6,018 bases of DNA from Bacteroidota bacterium (GTDB lineage: Bacteria; Bacteroidota; Rhodothermia; Rhodothermales; UBA10348): assembly GCA_004356265.1 (NCBI GenBank), contig SMXK01000190.1, positions 1 to 6,018 on the forward strand, written 5' to 3'. Shown one piece after another: positions 1 to 5,982 of this stretch. Position 1 is the stretch's first letter. Every line of letters begins with the position of its first letter. The translations under genes were made by a program, and so were the position numbers. The notes beneath the pieces are model-generated. The model did not search any database. It was not told the DNA's origin and saw nothing but the letters and a program-made list of their open reading frames with translations.

Positions 1-263
1 AGAATGCGCCAGTCCTGATTCTCGATGAAGCAACATCATCGCTGGATACAGAGTCGGAACGGCGCATTCAGGAAGCCCTGGACGCGTTGATCAAGGACAG
101 GACAACACTGGTCATTGCGCATCGCTTATCGACCGTTGAAAAAGCCGACGAGATTATCGTTCTCGATAAAGGGCGGATCGCAGAGTCGGGTACACACAAG
201 ACGCTGCTTGAGCAGAATGGCATTTACGCGAAATTGTATCGAATGCAATTCTCCGACGACTAA
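1..263 (+). CDS. msbA: MsbA-type lipid A export ABC transporter, C-terminal end (5' partial)
   Basis: Only the last 86 codons are present; the frame enters from the left edge (first full codon at position 3) and ends at TAA 261-263. The fragment is the end of an ABC ATPase domain. It shows Walker B (VLILDE, fragment residues 4-9), the D-loop (SSLD, 12-15) and the H-switch (IAHRLS, His at fragment residue 40), followed by the usual tail with GRIAESGTH and a NGIYAKLYRMQF ending. That ending closely resembles E. coli MsbA, as I recall it. MsbA is an inner-membrane homodimer that flips core-lipid A from the cytoplasmic to the periplasmic leaflet using ATP. Position directly upstream of lpxK (23 bp gap) is the classical msbA-lpxK arrangement and is the main reason for preferring MsbA over another type I exporter. 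The transmembrane half, Walker A and signature motif lie outside the window. Confidence 0.9.
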   Translation, partial: NAPVLILDEATSSLDTESERRIQEALDALIKDRTTLVIAHRLSTVEKADEIIVLDKGRIAESGTHKTLLEQNGIYAKLYRMQFSDD

Positions 264-286
264 CCGTTAACCACGTCGAGCTAGCA

Positions 287-1333
287 ATGAGTGATAAAGG
301 CGGCAAGCGGGAAGCACTGGTAAACAAGATCTGGTACGGCGAGTCGCTCGCCTATGCGGTTTTGCTGCCGTTCACTGCCATTTTCGCCGCGGTCGCTGCA
401 GTTCGACGTTTTCTATACAGGCAAGGCATTCTTCGCAGCCACAAAATACCCGTCCCGGTTGTCGTCGTCGGCAATATTGCAGTCGGTGGTGCCGGCAAGA
501 CGCCGATAACGTTGTGGCTTGCGGACATATTCAAATCGAGGGGAAAGAATCCGGCAATAATCAGTCGCGGTTATGGCGGCAAGGAAAGGTCGTCTACGAT
601 ACTGGTGACGGGGGACAGTGATCCCGGTTTGGTTGGAGACGAACCCGTATTATTGGCGCGTCGAAGCGGCTGTCCGGTATTCGTCGACCCGAATCGCGTG
701 AGTGCAGCACTGAGCGCAGTGCACGCCGGTGCCGATGTCATTATTTCTGATGATGGATTGCAGCACTATCGATTACAGCGTGACATTGAAATCGCAGTCG
801 TCGATGGAGCTCGCGGATTTGGCAATGGTCATCTGTTACCGGCCGGCCCATTGCGCGAACCGATCAGTCGGCTGGATTCTGTTGATCGTATTCTCGTGCA
901 AAACGGAAAAGTCGATTTTCGTAGTGGCTTACCCGGTGAGAAAACGAGCTGCTTTACACTTGCAGGAGCGGAGCTGCGGAGAGTCAACGAAGAAAAGATT
1001 ATCGCGCTCAGCCAGTTATCTGGCCAGTCTGTCCACGCCGTCGCCGGTATAGCAAACCCACTGAGATTTTTTGAATACCTGGAGCGGCACGGACTCAACG
1101 TTATCAGGCACCCGATGCCCGATCATGCGCGCTTGTCCGTAGCCGATGTCAAATTCGACGATGATCTCGTTGTCATCGTTACAGAGAAAGACGCGGTGAA
1201 GTGCAAAGAATTTGCTCATGATCATCTGTGGTACTTGCCGGTCGATGTGATCTTCGAGGGCGAAGAAGACATGCAATGGATAGAGGCACTTCATGCTAAA
1301 TTGCAGGCGTCCGATTCACGGGAAATTACATGA
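287..1333 (+). CDS. lpxK: Tetraacyldisaccharide 4'-kinase LpxK (lipid A 4'-kinase)
   Basis: LpxK phosphorylates the 4' position of the tetraacyl disaccharide 1-phosphate to form lipid IVA, at the cytoplasmic face of the inner membrane. The 348-residue protein has an N-terminal hydrophobic anchor (about residues 20-40). Next come the P-loop GNIAVGGAGKTP (62-73), SRGYGG (93-98), GDEP (117-120), DDGLQH (155-160), LLPAGPLREP (183-192), an AGIANPLRFF segment (253-262), PDH (278-280) and VTEKDAVKCK (308-317). By eye, DDGLQH and His280 correspond to the active-site Asp pair and the Asp-His dyad described for Aquifex LpxK. It is slightly longer than E. coli LpxK (328 aa), mainly through about 10 extra N-terminal residues before KIWYGES. 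ATG 287 lacks a strong ribosome binding site, but I see no better downstream start, and translation may be coupled to msbA 23 bp upstream. The stop overlaps the kdsB start by 4 bp. Confidence 0.96.
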   Translation: MSDKGGKREALVNKIWYGESLAYAVLLPFTAIFAAVAAVRRFLYRQGILRSHKIPVPVVVVGNIAVGGAGKTPITLWLADIFKSRGKNPAIISRGYGGKERSSTILVTGDSDPGLVGDEPVLLARRSGCPVFVDPNRVSAALSAVHAGADVIISDDGLQHYRLQRDIEIAVVDGARGFGNGHLLPAGPLREPISRLDSVDRILVQNGKVDFRSGLPGEKTSCFTLAGAELRRVNEEKIIALSQLSGQSVHAVAGIANPLRFFEYLERHGLNVIRHPMPDHARLSVADVKFDDDLVVIVTEKDAVKCKEFAHDHLWYLPVDVIFEGEEDMQWIEALHAKLQASDSREIT

Positions 1334-2073
1334 GCAAATTCACGGTCGTCATTCCGGCCCGCTACGCATCCGAAAGATTGCCGGGCAAACCGTTGCGTGA
1401 TATTGCAGGCAAGCCGATGCTGCAGCATGTTTACGAACGCGCTCAGGAGAGCGAAGCAGGGCAGGTCATTATCGCTACCGATGACGAGCGTATCGAGACA
1501 GCAGCCAAAGCATTTGGTGCCAATGTCTGTATGACGAGCGACCACCATCTCTCCGGTACCGACCGGCTTGCCGAGGTGGCGGAAAAAATGGGATGGGCAG
1601 ACGATCTGGTGATCGTTAACCTGCAGGGCGACGAACCCATGATGCCGGCCAAATTAATCAACCAGTGCGCGGCGTTGCTCGACGATCCGCAAGCCGATGT
1701 TGCGACACTTGCGTCGTCGTTCGCGAGCCCGGCGGATCTGCTAAATCCCAACATTGTTAAAGTAATATGCGATGACAATGGTTTCGCGCTGTATTTCAGC
1801 CGCGCATCGATTCCATTCAGTCGCACGCCCGAGACCGATTCGCTGGCAGCCGAAACGTCGCGCCATCATCATGGCATCTACGCGTATCGAGCCGGCATAT
1901 TGCGTCGCATCGTCGCCGCGACTCCAACCGACATCGAAAAATGCGAACGCCTGGAGCAATTGCGGGCAATGAGCTTGGGATTGCGAATTAAGGTAGGGCA
2001 ACCGACGCTGCGACCGGGCCCGGGTATCGATACAGAGCAGGATCTTGAGGAAGCTGCCAGGTTGATGCGTTAG
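1330..2073 (+). CDS. kdsB: 3-deoxy-manno-octulosonate cytidylyltransferase (CMP-KDO synthetase)
   Basis: KdsB is a cytosolic enzyme that activates KDO with CTP to CMP-KDO, the donor used to add KDO to lipid IVA. At 247 residues it matches the usual length (E. coli 248). Visible motifs are the nucleotide-binding PARYASERLPGKPL (9-22), ATDD (49-52), DHHLSGTDRLAEV (71-83), NLQGDEP (97-103, with the metal-binding Asp101), NPNIVKV (139-145), ALYFSRASIPF (153-163), HHGIYAYRAGIL (180-191), LEQLR (208-212) and a C-terminal GPGIDTEQDLE (230-240) typical of the family. Its ATG lies inside an ATGA overlap with the lpxK stop, so translation is probably coupled; a weak GGGA lies 6 nt upstream of the start. 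Unlike in E. coli or Pseudomonas, no ycaR/Trm112-like small gene separates it from lpxK. No residue essential to the family appears to be missing. Confidence 0.97.
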   Translation: MSKFTVVIPARYASERLPGKPLRDIAGKPMLQHVYERAQESEAGQVIIATDDERIETAAKAFGANVCMTSDHHLSGTDRLAEVAEKMGWADDLVIVNLQGDEPMMPAKLINQCAALLDDPQADVATLASSFASPADLLNPNIVKVICDDNGFALYFSRASIPFSRTPETDSLAAETSRHHHGIYAYRAGILRRIVAATPTDIEKCERLEQLRAMSLGLRIKVGQPTLRPGPGIDTEQDLEEAARLMR

Positions 2074-2083
2074 CCACATCTCC

Positions 2084-2088
2084 AGGAG
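2084..2088 (+). promoter_or_regulatory. Ribosome binding site of the M19 dipeptidase gene
   Basis: AGGAG lies 6 nt before ATG 2095 and fixes the start of the downstream gene. It sits in the 21-bp gap after the kdsB stop, which has no visible promoter or terminator, so the gene is probably translated from the lpxK-kdsB transcript. Confidence 0.75.
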
Positions 2089-2094
2089 ATCAAA

Positions 2095-3108
2095 ATGGGC
2101 TCGCCCAGCGCACAGATTCAAGTTGAGGAAAAAACGGCTGACCTTATGCAAGGCAGTCTTGTCTGGGACAATCACGGTTGCATGCCATTACGTTCCGATG
2201 ATTTCGAGTTTTTGCCGCAACTAAAGCGATATAAAGAAGCCGGCGTCGACATCGTAACGTTGAACATTGCTTACGATGCTGTTCCCTGGGAGAACGCGAT
2301 TCTTGTTGTAGCACACTTTCGGAAGTGGCTACGCGAGCATGCCGATCAGTACCTGATGATCGAATGCGTTGCGGACATCGCAGTCGCGAGAAGCAGCAAT
2401 CGGCTCGGCGTAATGTTCGATATTGAAGGTGGTTGTGCCCTGAATGAGACCCTCAGCATGATTGAGCTCTATTATGAGCTGGGCGTGCGCTGGATGTTGA
2501 TTGCTTATAACAAGAATAACGCCCTGGGAGGTGGTTGCCAGGATGACGACCAGGGGCTGACTGCCTTCGGTCGCGAGGTGCTTGACGAAATGGCCAGAGT
2601 GGGGATGGTCGCCTGTTGCAGCCATGCTGGATATCGCACGACTATGGACGTGATGGAATACTCGTCGAACCCGGTTATTTTTTCGCACTCCAACCCGTTT
2701 GGCATCAAGGAGCACCCTAGGAATATTAAGGACGAGGCAATTAAGGCCTGCGCGAAAAGCGGAGGCGTGGTCGGTATAAACGGCATCGGCGACTTTCTTG
2801 GGGACAATGACGACAGGACAGAAACGATTGTTCGTCACATCGACTACGTCGTGCAGCTCGTTGGCCCGAAGCATCTCGGTCTCAGCCTGGACTATGTTTT
2901 CGACCAACAGGAACTTGATGATTACATCAAAGACAACCCGGAAACATTCCCGCCCGAACTGGGGTACGGGCCCGGTTTGAAAATGGTCAGGCCGGAGCAG
3001 ATTCCGGAGATAACTGAGTCACTGTTGGGTCTTGGCTATTCCGATCACGATATGCGCTTGATATTGGGTGAAAATCATTTGCGTATTGCGAATGAGGTAT
3101 GGGCTTAG
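2095..3108 (+). CDS. Membrane dipeptidase (peptidase M19) family protein, divergent active site
   Basis: The 337-residue protein belongs to the M19 / renal dipeptidase family: metal-dependent TIM-barrel amidohydrolase relatives that usually cleave dipeptides. By eye, expected active-site elements appear in order. They are a DNHGC segment (25-29) at the DxHxD site, IEGG with Glu111, SH with His177, SHSN with His198, Arg209-Asn210, and LSLDYVFD with Asp266. The His177-His198 spacing of 21 and the His198-Arg209 spacing of 11 match human renal dipeptidase (H198, H219, R230). Two classical positions differ: the Asp of HxD is Cys29, and the substrate-site His (human H152) aligns with Tyr138. I see no signal peptide or membrane segment, so it is probably cytoplasmic despite the family name. 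It follows kdsB by 21 bp with a good ribosome binding site and ends 26 bp from the convergent S9 gene. The family is clear, but the substrate is unknown and may not be an ordinary dipeptide. Confidence 0.87.
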   Translation: MGSPSAQIQVEEKTADLMQGSLVWDNHGCMPLRSDDFEFLPQLKRYKEAGVDIVTLNIAYDAVPWENAILVVAHFRKWLREHADQYLMIECVADIAVARSSNRLGVMFDIEGGCALNETLSMIELYYELGVRWMLIAYNKNNALGGGCQDDDQGLTAFGREVLDEMARVGMVACCSHAGYRTTMDVMEYSSNPVIFSHSNPFGIKEHPRNIKDEAIKACAKSGGVVGINGIGDFLGDNDDRTETIVRHIDYVVQLVGPKHLGLSLDYVFDQQELDDYIKDNPETFPPELGYGPGLKMVRPEQIPEITESLLGLGYSDHDMRLILGENHLRIANEVWA

Positions 3109-3134
3109 CTTCCTGTCGCTTGATATATGACGAT

Positions 3135-5627
3135 CTAAAAGGATGTCGTAATTTTGTACTCAGGCGGTTCCTGACCGTGCAAATTTTCCACGAAATAATC
3201 CCAATTCTTGCGGATTGCCCAGGGCGATCGAAAATGATGCGGCCGGTTGGGGATGTAGACCATGTCGAAATCTATATCGAGCTTTATCAATTTGTCGACG
3301 AAAGCAAGAGTGGTCGCCGGAAAAACGTTTTCATCCAGCTCTCCCAGCATGATCAGCAGGTCACCCTGTAAATTGGCGGCCTGTTCCGTCACATCATTAT
3401 TCATGTAGTTAACAGGCTTCGATTGCGGCGTCGGTTTTACGCGGTTTTCGTCTTCAAAATACGCAGCCCCATGGTAAGCCTCCCAATGATAGTCGGGATA
3501 CATCGTGCTGATGCTACCGACGCCGGCATTGGAAACGCCGACCTTGAAGAACTCCGGGTATTCCAGCATGGCGCGAAAAGCAGCAAAGCCACCATAGGAG
3601 GCGCCATGAATACCGACGCGATCGATATCCATCCAGGGTCGTTCTGCGGCCAGCTGCTTGATCGTCACTACATGATCAAACAGGCCGATCTGATTCAGAT
3701 TTTTCCAGGAGTGGTGTGAGAACTCGCGCTGACGAAACGTAGTGCCTCTCGCATCAACCGATATACTGACAAATCCCAATGCCGCCAGTGATGCCGACCT
3801 GATCACCGCCGGTACGCCGAGTATCGCTGCTTGAAAGTTATGAGGAACAACCGCTGTGAGCGGACTGGCGTACTGCGTGTCGATAACCGGATAGGATTGC
3901 TGCGGATCAAAATCGTAAGGTTTGTATATCACCCCGTATAAATCAGTAACGCCATCTTCGGCCGTGACTATGAAAGGCTCTGGATCGCGCCAGCCAGCGT
4001 CGTAAAGAGCGGAGGCGTCTGCTTGTTCGAAAACCGCAACCAGTTCCCCACTTTGCGTATCACGAATCGCGGTTTGGGTAGGATGATCAATTGTTGAATA
4101 GTCGTACACAACCCAACGACCATCAGGAGAGAAGATGTCTACTCCCTCAACTCCATAGAGAGAGAGTACATCGTTAGTCGGTGACTCGATCATGTGATCG
4201 GCTGTTTCGGGTGTTAGCAAGGCAAGTTCGGTGCCGTCAAACTGCACACGATACAGGTAGCGAAAGTATGGATTTCCACCTTCGCGTCCGGTGGCGGTAA
4301 AGAAAATCGTTTGTTGTTCTTCGTCGACGCGAATTATGTCCCGCACCAGCCACTCGCCATACGTAATGGCATTAATTAACCCACCCGTGCTCAGATCGTA
4401 GCGGTAGAGGTGGCCCCAGCCACTGCTTTGCGAAAACCAGATCGCCTCATTTCCCTGATTGACCACGAATACGTTGGGTGGGTTGTAGGAACTGGAATTC
4501 GTGTCCATGCGCGGGGACATGCTTTCCACCAGCAATTCACTTGTCTGTCCCGAGGCGAGATCCACCTCAAACAGATGAGCAGACTTCTTATTGTCACCCC
4601 AGGCCAGCACCCATAGACGAGTGAAATCCTCGCTCCACCAATGTTTGCGAATAGCCAACATATCCTGGTGAACTTTGAACAACTCTTCATAGGGCAGATC
4701 GAGACGAACGATAAATCCGCTTTCGGTATCGATGACGAACCAGTCGAGGGTGGGCTCCGGCTCGCCTGTCAGCGGAATGCGTGCCGTGTGCAATACGGGC
4801 CGGAATGAGCCATCGTTCGGTACTGTTTCCAACCAGTGGTATTCCTCCACGTGACGTTCATCCAGGCGGGTCACGAGCAGATGTCGAGAATCCGGTGCCC
4901 ACCTGGCTTCCATAGGTGGGTGGTTTTCATCGCCACCATTCCTGGTCCTCGGAACGACATCCGCTTTCCAGTTGCCGTAGTAAATTCCGTAGCCAAAGTG
5001 CGGTTCGCCGTCGCTGGTTAATGATTTTTCGTGACCGCTTTCCAGGTCAATCAGATATAGATTTCCGTCACGACTGAGTAGTCCGGATTTTTTGTTTGGT
5101 GATACGAGGATGCCACCGGACATGGTGGCTGGTGTAGTTGTTCTGCATTCGTCTGCTGTTAGGGTGCACTCGAAGTCTTGCTTGTCAATGCTGAAGTTAA
5201 TTGCGTTCCGATCTTCAGAATACTCAAAGCGGGTGAACGGAAGATTGTCGGAATTTACGTCGTCCCGGCCAGTATTGATCAGCGCTTTTGCGATGCGTTG
5301 GTGATCGAACGCAGGTTTTTTCTCGCCAGTTGTTGCATCGACCAATGTGAATTCGACTCCGTCATCAGTCTGTCTCGCGTACCAGAAGTCCGCCGAGTCT
5401 CCTATCCAATGTGGCGTGACTGTCAGGTTTTTGACTAGTTTGGACACGTTCGGCCGCAACCATTTTTCTGCCAGGGCATAATTTTCCGCGGTGATTTGTA
5501 TTGCTGCATGCTCGGGCGCGTTTGATCGATCACCGGAACATGCAGCAAAAAGGAGTAACGTCATCGTGGTCCAGATGATTGAATGTCGTTCTGGAATTAT
5601 CGTTTTCACGGGAGCCTCAGACTGCAT
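3135..5627 (-). CDS. S9 family serine peptidase (DPP IV / prolyl oligopeptidase type), predicted lipoprotein
   Basis: This 830-residue protein has an N-terminal export signal ending in a lipobox (LLFAAC, Cys30; +2 Ser favours the outer membrane). A long beta-propeller region follows (about 70-540, repeats such as APDSRHLLVTR at 244-254 and SPDGRWVVYDY at 500-510). The C-terminal alpha/beta-hydrolase domain spans about 560-820. The nucleophile lies in HGASYGGF (Ser677), the acid is Asp765 in GELDENV, and the His is His797 in NRPHHF, in the order and context of DPP IV (S630, D708, H740). Asn767 matches DPP IV Asn710. Such enzymes cleave short, often proline-containing peptides. The Glu-Glu pair that binds the peptide N-terminus in DPP IV is not recognisable; the region reads YYGNWKADVVPR (216-227). 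Two starts are possible: ATG at 5627, or GTG at 5609 (codon 7). The GTG has a GAGG 5 nt upstream and gives a more typical signal peptide starting MKTIIPERH. No terminator is visible in the 26 bp to the convergent M19 gene. Confidence 0.9.
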   Translation of the reverse strand: MQSEAPVKTIIPERHSIIWTTMTLLLFAACSGDRSNAPEHAAIQITAENYALAEKWLRPNVSKLVKNLTVTPHWIGDSADFWYARQTDDGVEFTLVDATTGEKKPAFDHQRIAKALINTGRDDVNSDNLPFTRFEYSEDRNAINFSIDKQDFECTLTADECRTTTPATMSGGILVSPNKKSGLLSRDGNLYLIDLESGHEKSLTSDGEPHFGYGIYYGNWKADVVPRTRNGGDENHPPMEARWAPDSRHLLVTRLDERHVEEYHWLETVPNDGSFRPVLHTARIPLTGEPEPTLDWFVIDTESGFIVRLDLPYEELFKVHQDMLAIRKHWWSEDFTRLWVLAWGDNKKSAHLFEVDLASGQTSELLVESMSPRMDTNSSSYNPPNVFVVNQGNEAIWFSQSSGWGHLYRYDLSTGGLINAITYGEWLVRDIIRVDEEQQTIFFTATGREGGNPYFRYLYRVQFDGTELALLTPETADHMIESPTNDVLSLYGVEGVDIFSPDGRWVVYDYSTIDHPTQTAIRDTQSGELVAVFEQADASALYDAGWRDPEPFIVTAEDGVTDLYGVIYKPYDFDPQQSYPVIDTQYASPLTAVVPHNFQAAILGVPAVIRSASLAALGFVSISVDARGTTFRQREFSHHSWKNLNQIGLFDHVVTIKQLAAERPWMDIDRVGIHGASYGGFAAFRAMLEYPEFFKVGVSNAGVGSISTMYPDYHWEAYHGAAYFEDENRVKPTPQSKPVNYMNNDVTEQAANLQGDLLIMLGELDENVFPATTLAFVDKLIKLDIDFDMVYIPNRPHHFRSPWAIRKNWDYFVENLHGQEPPEYKITTSF
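5615..5618 (-). promoter_or_regulatory. Candidate ribosome binding site favouring a GTG start for the S9 peptidase
   Basis: Read on the minus strand, GAGG lies 5 nt before the GTG at 5609-5607, which is codon 7 of the longest frame. The upstream ATG at 5627-5625 has no purine-rich site before it. Starting at GTG removes the acidic MQSEAP leader and leaves a signal peptide beginning MKTIIPERH, a more usual n-region for a lipoprotein. Confidence 0.45.
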
Positions 5628-5640
5628 GTATTGGATGGAT

Positions 5641-5646
5641 ACTATA
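5641..5646 (-). promoter_or_regulatory. Possible -10 box for the S9 peptidase gene
   Basis: On the minus strand this reads TATAGT (5 of 6 to TATAAT). A transcript starting about 7 nt further on, near 5634, would include the GAGG at 5618-5615 and suit the GTG start. No convincing -35 box is found 16-18 bp upstream, so this is weak. Confidence 0.25.
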
Positions 5647-5713
5647 ATGTCAGATCGGTAAGGCCTTGTTTGTGTTTCTTGCTAACATCTGTCGCACAAC
5701 GTTCTTCGCCCCG

Positions 5714-5735
5714 GGCTACAATTCAGGCTACAAGT
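5714..5735 (+). repeat. GGCTACAA repeat pair; third copy at 5901-5908
   Basis: GGCTACAA occurs at 5714-5721, 5726-5733 and 5901-5908. The second and third copies share the longer GGCTACAAGT, and the first and third share GGGCTACAA. CGGGCTACAA resembles the end of REP-like intergenic repeats I recall from gammaproteobacteria, but no matching stem arm is intact here, so REP origin is only a suggestion. Confidence 0.35.
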
Positions 5736-5792
5736 CGAACCGGATGCCAGTGGATTCTATCGGAACTGTTGGAACCATTATATTAACAGAAT

Positions 5793-5882
5793 CAAAAAGT
5801 TATGACTGATCAATCAAATACCAGCGTATTATTCGTCTGCATGGGCAGTATTTTTTTATATCATTAAAAACAAAAAGTTATG
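5793..5882 (+). repeat. 12-bp direct repeat CAAAAAGTTATG, two copies
   Basis: The exact 12-mer CAAAAAGTTATG is at 5793-5804 and 5871-5882, 78 bp apart start to start. Its last three bases form the ATG of the phosphatase-like stub in copy one and another ATG in copy two. The intervening and following sequences do not resemble each other, so this is not a simple 78-bp tandem duplication. It could be a target-site duplication, a slippage scar or chance in AT-rich DNA. Confidence 0.6.
5802..5867 (+). pseudogene. Truncated N-terminal remnant of a low-molecular-weight protein tyrosine phosphatase
   Basis: ATG 5802 opens a 21-codon frame ending at TAA 5865-5867. It begins MTDQSNTSVLFVCMGSI and then continues FLYH. 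LMW-PTPs start with a short leader, a first beta strand and the P-loop, in the pattern xxVLFVCxGNICRSP; the catalytic signature is C-x5-R. Here VLFVCMG matches, Cys13 sits at the nucleophile position, Ser replaces the usual Asn (one AAT to AGT change), and after Ile16 the similarity stops: the essential CRSP is absent in every frame just downstream. The expected Arg is missing, so the product cannot be an active phosphatase. Context supports the call, because in Pseudomonas and related bacteria ptpA directly follows kdsB, which lies upstream here beyond two peptidase genes. The matching stretch is short and the comparison is from memory. The rest of the gene may lie beyond the window if an insertion split it. 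Confidence 0.55.
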
Positions 5883-5931
5883 TGGCTCTGGCACAAGGTG
5901 GGCTACAAGTTGTTGCCGGCGCACGTTGCGA

Positions 5932-5979
5932 TAATAATACGTCCATATTGACATAAACGACAATATAACCGTATTATTA
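5932..5979. promoter_or_regulatory. 48-bp imperfect inverted repeat, operator-like, around the promoter
   Basis: The left arm TAATAATACGtccATATTG (5932-5950) and right arm CAATATaacCGTATTATTA (5961-5979) are reverse complements at 16 of 19 positions, the only mismatches being the central three. The loop is ACATAAACGA (5951-5960). The arms cover the -10 box and abut the start codon at 5983, as expected of an operator for a dimeric or tetrameric repressor. It is too AT-rich and lacks a T-tract after the right arm, so a terminator is unlikely. The motif CGTATTATT also occurs once more at 5825-5833, inside the phosphatase-like stub. Confidence 0.7.
5948..5977 (+). promoter_or_regulatory. Sigma-70-type promoter for the gene at 5983
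   Basis: A perfect -35 TTGACA (5948-5953) is followed after 18 bp by TATTAT (5972-5977; 5 of 6 to TATAAT). The predicted transcription start, 6-8 nt after the -10 box, is 5983-5985, on or within 2 bases of the A of the ATG. No ribosome binding site precedes that ATG, so a leaderless transcript is predicted. The inverted repeat overlaps both boxes. Its mirror image gives a weaker minus-strand pair (TTGTCG 5963-5958, TATTAT 5939-5934) pointing toward the S9 gene. Confidence 0.65.
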
Positions 5980-5982
5980 ATC

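Larger units (their letters stand above)
5628..5982. other. Gene-less, increasingly AT-rich intergenic region with repeats and a gene relic
   Basis: This 355-bp stretch separates the S9 peptidase start from a frame opening at 5983. I see no complete gene, tRNA or CRISPR in it. In order it holds the S9 upstream region, a CCGGGCTACAA / GGCTACAAG repeat cluster (5712-5735), and the first copy of a 12-bp direct repeat (5793). A phosphatase-like N-terminal stub follows (5802-5867), then a T7 tract (5851-5857), the second copy of the 12-bp repeat (5871), a third GGCTACAAGT (5901), and an operator-like inverted repeat with an embedded promoter (5932-5979). AT content is visibly higher from about 5775 onward than in the genes to the left, in keeping with a junction or recently acquired DNA. 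Confidence 0.6.

Noticed and set aside
729..1052. Plus-strand frame of 107 codons within lpxK
   Set aside because: It is an out-of-frame shadow of lpxK, whose own frame carries all the conserved kinase motifs.
2329..2907. 192-codon minus-strand frame opposite the M19 gene
   Set aside because: It lies wholly antisense to a well-supported M19 frame, and its translation shows no recognisable domain or ribosome binding site.
3109..3134. Shared bidirectional terminator between the convergent M19 and S9 genes
   Set aside because: The 26-bp gap has no stem-loop and no T-tract on either strand.
5643..5648. Perfect TATAAT on the plus strand
   Set aside because: No -35-like hexamer lies 16-19 bp upstream and no gene follows within a plausible distance.
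5705..5750. GGTTCGACT on the minus strand, suggestive of a tRNA T-loop
   Set aside because: The flanking bases do not form a 5-bp T stem, the base after the loop is T instead of C, and no acceptor, D or anticodon arm can be drawn.
5583..5786. Open frame of 67 codons on the plus strand over the S9 gene start and intergenic region
   Set aside because: It begins inside the S9 peptidase coding region in antisense, has no ribosome binding site, and its product looks like random translation.
5837..5857. CTGC-ATGG-GCAG hairpin followed by seven T residues, resembling a rho-independent terminator
   Set aside because: The stem is only 4 bp, extends no further, and lies within the phosphatase-like frame where the bases are explained by the coding remnant.
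5880..5951. Short frame from the ATG in the second 12-bp repeat (MWLWHKVGYKLL...)
   Set aside because: Only 23 codons, no ribosome binding site, no recognisable family, and it runs into the promoter/inverted repeat.
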